A DNA stretch of 5,132 nucleotides. Source: a bacterium. GTDB taxonomy: Bacteria; Patescibacteriota; Patescibacteriia; Buchananbacterales; UBA6539. Location of the stretch: the NCBI GenBank assembly GCA_023246815.1, contig JAHFHR010000057.1, forward strand, positions 1 to 5,132. Reading direction: 5' to 3'. Numbering within the stretch: position 1 is the first letter of the stretch; each line of letters starts with the position of its first letter. The position numbers and the translations under genes were made by a program. The notes beneath the pieces are model-generated. The model did not search any database. It saw only the letters and a program-made list of their open reading frames with translations, and was not told the origin of the DNA. This document shows, one piece after another, positions 1-4,118 of the stretch.

Positions 1-195
1 GACGACAGCACGATACAAATCTTAAACGGACCCTACGGAGCATACATCACCAACGGTGAACTCAATGCTAAAGTACCAAAAGATACTGATCCAAAAACAT
101 TGACTCGTGAAGCGTGTGAGGAAATTCTCGCCAAAGACGGTAAGAAAAAAGGTAGCGGTCGCAGATTCAATAGAAAGAAAAAAGAAGACTCATAA
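1..195 (+). CDS. topA: DNA topoisomerase I, C-terminal end (partial)
   Basis: This is the final 64 codons of a gene that starts before the window; frame 1 is open from base 1 to the TAA at 193-195. The translation contains ILNGPYGAYITNGELNAKVP followed by DPKTLTREACEEILA. That is the pattern of the C-terminal repeat of bacterial type IA topoisomerases: a G-x-Y/F-G-x-Y strand, then a Lys-rich strand, a Pro, and a T-x-E-A-x-x-x-L helix. The protein ends in a basic tail (KKKGSGRRFNRKKKEDS) that probably contacts DNA. TopA relaxes negative supercoils by transient single-strand cleavage; the catalytic Tyr and TOPRIM domains lie outside the window. The gene converges on a tiny - strand ORF and is followed after 35 bases by a strong terminator. 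Assignment rests on the C-terminal repeat alone, so another protein carrying this repeat is possible but less likely. Confidence 0.85.
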   Translation, partial: DDSTIQILNGPYGAYITNGELNAKVPKDTDPKTLTREACEEILAKDGKKKGSGRRFNRKKKEDS

Positions 196-230
196 CCCCT
201 CTCTCTCCCTTAGAAAAAAGTAACACAAGC

Positions 231-260
231 AAAAAATCTCCCTCAGCGGGGAGATTTTTT
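231..260. terminator. Bidirectional intrinsic terminator between topA and the 47-aa ORF
   Basis: A perfect 12-bp inverted repeat: AAAAAATCTCCC at 231-242 and GGGAGATTTTTT at 249-260, with a 6-base loop (TCAGCG). The A-run on one side and T-run on the other give a U-tract after a C/G-containing hairpin on either strand. It can therefore end both the rightward topA transcript and the leftward transcript of the small ORF at 282-425. Confidence 0.9.
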
Positions 261-281
261 GCATCCTTAACAAAATACTTT

Positions 282-425
282 CTAAATAATCGCGCCGGAT
301 GCGTATGCCATTACTGACATCGCAAGGTAGACCGGCAATATGAGTGTTGCCGTTAACACCGAAAAGGTGCGGGCAACATCAAAGTCATAATCACTGATCT
401 GCTCAGTGGTAGTCTGCTCTGCCAT
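282..425 (-). CDS. Small single-span membrane protein, 47 aa, unknown family
   Basis: An ATG at 423-425 opens a 47-codon frame ending at TAG (282-284). The first 18 residues are polar and acidic (MAEQTTTEQISDYDFDVA). They are followed by R19 and a long hydrophobic stretch, about residues 21-45, with Leu, Val, Ala, Ile and Met and a P-V-Y kink near its middle; the tail is GAII. This is the profile of a one-helix membrane microprotein. No convincing Shine-Dalgarno precedes the ATG (the upstream 20 bases are A/T-rich). Support comes from context: a near-consensus - strand promoter at 604-633, a roughly 170-base leader, and a terminator just after the stop. I recognise no family and assign no function. 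It is too short to be certain that it is translated. Confidence 0.55.
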   Translation of the reverse strand: MAEQTTTEQISDYDFDVARTFSVLTATLILPVYLAMSVMAYASGAII

Positions 426-598
426 ATATTTGGTTTTTATTTTATTAGCGTTATTTTGTTTTAAAAGTACCTAACACAGCAGAAACAAAATGTTTAAAAT
501 ATGCCGTGCCTACCTGGTGTTGGTTTTTGTTTGTGAGCCCGCGAGTTATCTTGGGGCAATTTAAAAAGATAGGACTTGTGCGCCTATCTTTACTCTCT
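426..598 (-). promoter_or_regulatory. Long 5' leader of the 47-aa ORF
   Basis: This is the stretch between the predicted start from the 604-633 promoter (about base 598) and the ATG at 425, read leftward. It has no convincing coding frame: a TTG-initiated - strand frame runs 633-451, but its start lies inside the promoter -35 box. Near the 5' end sits a terminator-like hairpin (563-591). The rest is A-rich with short GC islands (around 515-545) and matches no riboswitch consensus I can recognise. A leader this long for a 47-codon ORF suggests regulation or a separate RNA product. Confidence 0.4.
563..591 (-). terminator. Terminator-like hairpin (possible attenuator) just after promoter
   Basis: AAAGATAGG at 565-573 pairs with CCTATCTTT at 583-591 (9 bp, 9-base loop). 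Read leftward, the hairpin is followed by two further T residues, giving a run of five T before AAATTG. The stem has only three G-C pairs and the U-run is short, so termination should be partial. It lies within the first 40 bases of the transcript predicted from the 604-633 promoter, which is the position expected of an attenuator. On the + strand it has no useful U-tract. Confidence 0.4.
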
Positions 599-603
599 AC
601 AAT

Positions 604-633
604 CAGTATAGCATGTCTAACTTTTTTTGTCAA
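604..633 (-). promoter_or_regulatory. Sigma70-type promoter reading left toward the 47-aa ORF
   Basis: On the - strand there is a perfect -35 (TTGACA, 628-633), a 17-base spacer (611-627) and TATACT (605-610) as -10. Transcription should start near base 598. It is one of the closest matches to consensus in the window. The next features leftward are the hairpin at 563-591 and the small ORF at 282-425. Confidence 0.75.
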
Positions 634-642
634 CCGCAGTGC

Positions 643-663
643 GGCTCAAAAGAGAGTTGAACC
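643..663. repeat. Short hairpin between the two leftward promoters
   Basis: GGCTCAA (643-649) pairs with TTGAACC (657-663): 7 bp with one G-T wobble and a 7-base loop. It has no following U-tract on either strand, so it is not an obvious terminator. A second arrangement, GTGCGGCT (639-646) with AGCCGCAC (698-705), uses part of the same arm, so the two structures exclude each other. Its role is unknown; the confidence refers to the repeat being present. Confidence 0.45.
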
Positions 664-740
664 CCGAAACGTTGTTAATGCTAGGGTACTCCTTCCAAGC
701 CGCACCAGACATCGTAGCAAAGAAAAAAATAAGTGGCAAG

Positions 741-777
741 AAAAAAGAAAAACACCTCGAGTTTCCACGAGGTGTTT
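741..777 (-). terminator. Strong leftward intrinsic terminator
   Basis: AAACACCTCG (750-759) and CGAGGTGTTT (768-777) form a perfect 10-bp stem with an 8-base loop. Read leftward it is followed by a T-rich tract (TTTTCTTTTTT, complement of 741-751). Rightward it has only three T before CTCC, so it acts mainly on the - strand. It can end both the candidate small RNA and any transcript continuing past the LamG gene. Confidence 0.8.
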
Positions 778-808
778 CTCCAGTTTCTAGGTTGTACCTA
801 GCATTAAC
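741..808 (-). ncRNA. Candidate small RNA of about 68 nt
   Basis: A strong promoter (815-843) places a start at about base 808, and a convincing intrinsic terminator lies at 741-777. The predicted RNA has two stem-loops: CTAGGT/ACCTAG with a 3-base loop (787-801) and the 10-bp terminator hairpin (750-777). It has no start codon with a plausible reading frame. I recognise no known RNA family. The alternative is that the terminator serves leftward read-through from the LamG gene at 996-3047 and the promoter drives something further left. Confidence 0.45.
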
Positions 809-814
809 ACATAC

Positions 815-843
815 AACCTAGCATACTTTTTTAGTTTTGTCAA
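815..843 (-). promoter_or_regulatory. Sigma70-type promoter for the candidate small RNA
   Basis: On the - strand there is a perfect TTGACA -35 (838-843), a 17-base spacer (821-837) and TAGGTT as -10 (815-820). The -35 and early spacer (TTGACAAAA) match those of the promoter at 604-633. The predicted start is base 808, the first base of the inverted repeat arm. The -10 lies inside a second copy of the ATGCTAGGT element found in that arm, so a factor recognising this element could affect both. Confidence 0.65.
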
Positions 844-846
844 TAA

Positions 847-972
847 TTACCTAGAGAATGTAACGGCACTTGAGACTGGTGCCATCTTTCCTCCATTAGT
901 CAGCCCAACAAGATTACCATTGGACCACTGGGCGCTGGTATATACGTTACGCGCCGACAAGGGTATGAACAT
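847..972 (-). CDS. Possible 41-aa ORF or out-of-frame tail of the LamG gene
   Basis: ATG at 970-972 opens a 41-codon frame ending at TAA (847-849). The frame stays open upstream to a TAG at 1009-1011, across the end of the LamG gene, whose stop is in a different frame. The peptide (starts MFIPLSARNVYTSAQWSNGN, ends APVSSAVTFSR) has a composition like extracellular bacterial proteins: Ser, Thr, Asn and Gly rich with a Trp. This suggests a frameshifted C-terminal tail of the neighbour or a fragment of an older gene. A GGAGG lies four bases before an internal ATG (M30). The region also contains short GC-rich inverted repeats, so it could be RNA structure rather than coding. I do not recognise the peptide. 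Confidence 0.25.
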   Translation of the reverse strand: MFIPLSARNVYTSAQWSNGNLVGLTNGGKMAPVSSAVTFSR

Positions 973-995
973 ATCTCTTGGTACGATCTTTGATT

Positions 996-3047
996 TTATG
1001 GTGTAATAGCGCTAGTGGTAGTACCACTTAAAAGATTTAATGATAAACCAAGTCGTAGCGTAGGTAATCTCAGTTGCCACGGGCTATGTGTAATATCAAC
1101 TTCTAAATAGCCATCGTAATGAATCGAGGGTCCTGTAGTAATATTAAGATCCGAATCACTAAAAAAGACATTGACAATTTGATCACCAAACGCGTCGCCA
1201 TTGTCGAATAGATCAAATAATTGTCTACCAAAACCAACTAAAAAACTACTAGAATAATGATAACCTTGATCATTACCAGATTGAATGATTGTATATGAAA
1301 GTGGCACATTTCCTTGTCCGTCTACCATAGTTACAGTAATTGAACATGGCTCAAGCGAATAGGTAACCCCATTGAAGCTAGTGGTTTCACAATATGTCGT
1401 TCGTGGTTGAGCAGGTAATACTGTAAGATTAACACCGAGTCTTAATTCAATTTCATGTTTTTGTCCTTGAGTGTCATAGTCTGCGATTTGTACAGGTAAA
1501 TACCCTTGGTACGTATAGGAAGATGAGCTACTAGTATTAAGCACTTCATCATTGAATCTTCCTAGTAAGAATGTAACTTCGCTGTCGTTAGCAAAATTTC
1601 CTTGTAAGCCTAAAATTGAGGATGTTGGGAGATCGACACCAGAACTGGTAATGGAAAAATCAAATATATTTTGTTGACTAGAAGGTGTTCGTCTAATTAT
1701 GAAGTCAAGAGGAATATCACCAGCTTGATCAACCATAGTAGTTTCAATACTACATGGCTCAAGTCGATATGTTGTTCCGTTTATTTCTCCCTGGCAGTAA
1801 TCAATGCCAGATGCTTGAGTAATAATGATATCTTTAGGGCTACCAAGAACATAGGTGCCATCGGACTTTTTAACTGCCACAGTATAGGCGCAGTCACGAG
1901 AAGTTGTAGTAGGATTTTCCAGATACGAAACAGGTATACTAGTCAAAGGTGCAATAAGTGAATCAATCGGCGAAGTGGCTGTAAAACCATCACATGCATC
2001 ATCTGGAGTAATAGTTGCTGTTAGTGGAACAAGGGCGGTCAGAGTATCTAACTTAATCTCAAAACTAGTTTGCCCAGCTTCATACCCAACAGAGATTGGT
2101 CCGGCAGGTTCGAGTGATAACGTTGGTTGATAGTTATAATATGCATTATAGAGACTTAAAATCTCAGCCGTAGTCAAAGTCTTATTATAGATTTTAACTT
2201 CGTCAATCTCACCTTTAAACTTGAAATTGCCAACCGCGTCGGCACCAATACCTAAACGAGTAGTAGTGGTACGGACTGATGACTTATACGGAAAGCCGCC
2301 AAAATAAACTTTTCCATCAGTGCCAATTTTTGGCAGATTGTGCTTTACTTCTAGCCCATTTACATACAGCTTCAATCCAACGCAAGGGCTAGGATATTTA
2401 CTCTGGCAATTAAGATTTTGACTATAATCATTCGCATTACCATTAAAAGTGGCTGCGATATGTACCCATTGATTAGCTTTGCCCTTCAAGGCTTCGTTCA
2501 CTTGGACCGCGGCAATAGAAGCTCCGGAATTGATTACTTCCATCACTAGAGCATCATTAAAGCCTCCTACTCCCCCATCTCGAGTTGAGAGTCTAAATGA
2601 CCACGCGCTGGTATTGGTACCACCTGAACCTGCATTTTCTTTGGCAATAAGGCGCGCATTACCGATATCATCCTTAAACTTAAACCAACCAGCAAGCGTA
2701 AAGGTTGTTAACGTTCCACCGTAGTTGGCATCAATAAAGGCATTTTGGCCATTAAAAGTTCCGGACTGATCTTTGGCACCAAGGACGTTAGAGAATAAAC
2801 TACCATGCAGTGTGCCATGATTATTGCGAACAGAATCATCATTACCTGCGCAGTCTAAGCGATAGTACCCAACTAAACTAGCATCAGTTTCATTCGGATG
2901 GTCAATGCAAGGGGTGCTGGTTGTGATAGTACCAACGACGGGTAGCATCGACGAAACCGCAAACGTTGCACCGGCGATGGCTACGAGAGTAATTACTGAT
3001 AGCGCAACTTTATTACTGACTTTAGTTTTAGTAAGTGTATGAGCCAT
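996..3047 (-). CDS. Secreted LamG-domain (ConA-like jelly-roll) protein with tandem C-terminal repeats
   Basis: A 683-residue exported protein. A positively charged N-terminus (K7, K9, K13) precedes a hydrophobic segment at about 14-38, a signal peptide or N-terminal anchor; this supports the ATG at 3047, as the next Met is residue 34. Residues about 58-300 match a LamG/Laminin_G_3 jelly-roll: LVGYYRLDCAGND, then FTLAGWFKF, QWVHIAATFNG, LKLYVNGLEV and the hallmark FKGEIDEVKIYNKTLTTAEI. Such domains usually bind glycans or surface ligands. Residues about 308-410 look like an Ig-type beta segment with C352 and C386. Residues 418-545 and 553-673 are two copies of a repeat built on Y-x-LEPCSI-x-x-TMVD and ending LRLG. 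The ten cysteines fall in five close pairs, as expected for disulfides outside the cytoplasm. No LPXTG or PEP-CTERM sorting signal is visible. The gene lies 28 bases after the AAA+ gene; AAGGG sits just before the ATG, closer than usual for a Shine-Dalgarno. Ligand and exact role are unknown. Confidence 0.85.
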   Translation of the reverse strand: MAHTLTKTKVSNKVALSVITLVAIAGATFAVSSMLPVVGTITTSTPCIDHPNETDASLVGYYRLDCAGNDDSVRNNHGTLHGSLFSNVLGAKDQSGTFNGQNAFIDANYGGTLTTFTLAGWFKFKDDIGNARLIAKENAGSGGTNTSAWSFRLSTRDGGVGGFNDALVMEVINSGASIAAVQVNEALKGKANQWVHIAATFNGNANDYSQNLNCQSKYPSPCVGLKLYVNGLEVKHNLPKIGTDGKVYFGGFPYKSSVRTTTTRLGIGADAVGNFKFKGEIDEVKIYNKTLTTAEILSLYNAYYNYQPTLSLEPAGPISVGYEAGQTSFEIKLDTLTALVPLTATITPDDACDGFTATSPIDSLIAPLTSIPVSYLENPTTTSRDCAYTVAVKKSDGTYVLGSPKDIIITQASGIDYCQGEINGTTYRLEPCSIETTMVDQAGDIPLDFIIRRTPSSQQNIFDFSITSSGVDLPTSSILGLQGNFANDSEVTFLLGRFNDEVLNTSSSSSYTYQGYLPVQIADYDTQGQKHEIELRLGVNLTVLPAQPRTTYCETTSFNGVTYSLEPCSITVTMVDGQGNVPLSYTIIQSGNDQGYHYSSSFLVGFGRQLFDLFDNGDAFGDQIVNVFFSDSDLNITTGPSIHYDGYLEVDITHSPWQLRLPTLRLGLSLNLLSGTTTSAITP
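1029..1796 (-). repeat. Two tandem protein repeats in the LamG protein C-terminal half
   Basis: Codons 418-545 (1413-1796) and 553-673 (1029-1391) encode diverged copies of a domain of about 125 residues. Shared landmarks are YC at the start, N-G-x-T-Y-x-LEPCSI, TMVD-x-x-G-x-x-PL, a Y-x-GYL-x-V strand and a closing LRLG followed by a hydrophobic strand. Each copy has one Cys pair (418/432 and 553/568). They are probably beta-sandwich stalk or adhesion modules; I do not recognise the family. Confidence 0.7.
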
Positions 3048-3075
3048 ACCCTTATAATAAATTAGTTAATTTAAA

Positions 3076-4026
3076 TTAAGTGATTTTATTTGCAAGCCAT
3101 TCCTCCACGACTTGTTGCACTTCTCCTGTGCTAACCTGCGGCCATTGTGACTGATCATGATCATCAATGTGCTCAATACTCACTTTAGCCGCCGCTTCAT
3201 CCATCAGATCAATCGCCTTGTCTGGAAAAAATTTATCGGTTATATGCTGGGCGGCTAAGTGAACGCAAGCATCAATTGCTTCTTTGGTAATTTTAACTTT
3301 GTGGAATTTCTCATACTTAGTTTTGATGCCCTCTAGGATCTCAACTGTTTCCTCTTTGGTTGGCTCGTCAATCAAAACTGGGTGCAATCGCCGATCAAGA
3401 GTGATATCCTTTTTGATAAACTCTTTATACTCTTCAGCGGTGGTCGCGCCAATGACCTGCAGATCGCCGCGAGCAAGTGCGGGCTTTAAAATATCATCAG
3501 CATCAATGGAACCTTCCGCGCCGCCAGCTTCGGCCAATGTGTGGATCTCGTCAATAAATAAAATAATACTACGGTTAGCAGCGGTAATCTCATCGGCGAT
3601 TTGCTTTAATCGCTGTTCAAATTCACCGCGGTATTTAGTCCCCGCAACAATACCAGTCAGATCAAGTGCCAAGACGCGTTTCTCAAGTAAAATTTTAGGG
3701 ACCTTTTTTGCAATAATTGCTCGAGCCAATCCTTCAGCAATGGCGGTCTTGCCAACACCCGGCTTGCCAATGAGCACTGGATTATTTTTGGTTCGTCGTG
3801 ATAACACTTGAATGACCCTCTCAATTTCTTCTTCCCGACCAATAACCGGGTCAAGTTTCCCCTCCTGAGCAAGTTTTGTTAAATCACGTGAATACTGAGC
3901 AAGTACCGATCCTCCACCCATACCAAACCGTGGCAACGAACCTTTTTTCCAGATAAAAAATAAGGCCGCTAAAACAAGGGCCACAAAAACAAAAAAAGTA
4001 TAGTTGAATTCAAAAAATGGAAGCAT
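3076..4026 (-). CDS. Membrane-anchored stand-alone Clp-type (D1) AAA+ ATPase
   Basis: A 316-residue protein from the ATG at 4024-4026; a TTG three codons upstream (4033-4035) is possible, but neither has a clear Shine-Dalgarno. Residues about 9-26 form one hydrophobic helix followed by WKKGS, so the ATPase should face the cytoplasm. The rest is the first AAA+ module of ClpA/B/C: LDPVIGREEEIERVIQVL (58-75), Walker A GKPGVGKT (87-94), pore loop KYRGEFE (131-137), Walker B IILFIDE (154-160), sensor-1 strand VIGATT (191-196), arginine fingers R212/R213, and the small domain with FPDKAIDLMDEAAA (267-280). It ends with VSTGEVQQVVEEWLANKIT, which corresponds to the segment just before the second AAA+ module in ClpB/C. 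The Clp N-domain, middle coiled coil, D2 and ClpP-docking loop are all absent. All ATPase residues are present, so it should be an active threading or remodelling motor that cannot dock ClpP in the usual way. It probably shares an operon with the LamG gene. Its substrate is unknown. Confidence 0.85.
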   Translation of the reverse strand: MLPFFEFNYTFFVFVALVLAALFFIWKKGSLPRFGMGGGSVLAQYSRDLTKLAQEGKLDPVIGREEEIERVIQVLSRRTKNNPVLIGKPGVGKTAIAEGLARAIIAKKVPKILLEKRVLALDLTGIVAGTKYRGEFEQRLKQIADEITAANRSIILFIDEIHTLAEAGGAEGSIDADDILKPALARGDLQVIGATTAEEYKEFIKKDITLDRRLHPVLIDEPTKEETVEILEGIKTKYEKFHKVKITKEAIDACVHLAAQHITDKFFPDKAIDLMDEAAAKVSIEHIDDHDQSQWPQVSTGEVQQVVEEWLANKIT

Positions 4027-4054
4027 GACTAACAAGTAACAGAAATAACAAGAA

Positions 4055-4083
4055 TTGATTTTTTAAACAAGTTTGACTACAAT
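4055..4083 (+). promoter_or_regulatory. Promoter for the Rel gene
   Basis: TTGATT (4055-4060), a 17-base spacer and TACAAT (4078-4083) fit a sigma70 promoter reading right. The start would be near base 4090, giving a leader of about 30 bases. The -10 lies one base from the -10 of the opposing promoter. Confidence 0.6.
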
Positions 4084-4084
4084 A

Positions 4085-4113
4085 ACCATACCACAAAAGA
4101 GGTGCCACAACAA
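4085..4113 (-). promoter_or_regulatory. Promoter for the AAA+/LamG pair
   Basis: On the - strand there is TTGTTG (4108-4113), a 17-base spacer and TATGGT (4085-4090) preceded by TGG, an extended -10 (TGn). The -35 is weak and the -10 fair. The start would be near base 4078, leaving a leader of about 50 bases before the ATG at 4026. It overlaps the rightward Rel promoter, so polymerase can occupy only one at a time. Confidence 0.45.
4097..4104 (+). promoter_or_regulatory. Shine-Dalgarno-like site before the Rel gene
   Basis: AAGAGGTG (4097-4104) is a good anti-SD match but ends 14 bases before the ATG at 4119, more than usual. No in-frame start lies nearer, so either the spacing is unusual or the match is fortuitous. 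Confidence 0.35.
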
Positions 4114-4118
4114 CTGAT

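Larger units (their letters stand above)
674..808. repeat. Long inverted repeat framing the candidate small RNA
   Basis: GTTAATGCTAGGGTAC at 674-689 is the reverse complement of GTACCTAGCATTAAC at 794-808 apart from one extra G, giving about 15 bp with one bulge. The right arm also takes part in a local hairpin, CTAGGT/ACCTAG at 787-801, and its core ACCTAGCAT recurs at 816-824 across the promoter -10. The outer edge of the right arm (808) is the predicted start of the transcript from the 815-843 promoter. A transcript reaching 674 could therefore pair its 5' end with its distal end. Confidence 0.6.

Noticed and set aside
451..633. 60-codon - strand frame between the small ORF and the promoter
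   Set aside because: Its TTG start is the promoter -35 box itself and the frame covers the -10, so it would start upstream of its own transcript. Composition is not protein-like.
639..705. tRNA gene on either strand
   Set aside because: An acceptor-like stem and a TTCAACT segment exist, but the T-stem is mismatched, no D-arm or anticodon arm can be drawn, and no CCA or proper spacing is present.
674..808. MITE or integron attC-like element
   Set aside because: The inverted repeat has no flanking target duplication and its ends do not fit the RYYYAAC/GTTRRRY core arrangement; the overlap with a promoter and terminator explains it better.
506..821. Overlapping + strand frames of 94 and 64 codons
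   Set aside because: They run antisense through two promoters, two terminator hairpins and an A-rich tract, and have no ribosome site or plausible protein composition.
1671..2724. + strand frames antisense to the LamG gene (1671-1961 and 2479-2724)
   Set aside because: Shadows of a well-supported - strand gene with recognisable domains; no start signals.
3066..3079. Perfect 14-bp palindrome TTAATTTAAATTAA at the AAA+ stop codon
   Set aside because: Made only of A and T in an AT-rich gap and lacking a loop or U-tract, so it is likely chance rather than a terminator or operator.
3284..3872. + strand frame 3284-3811 and - strand frame 3657-3872 within the AAA+ gene
   Set aside because: Both overlap the conserved ATPase core in other frames and show no independent evidence.
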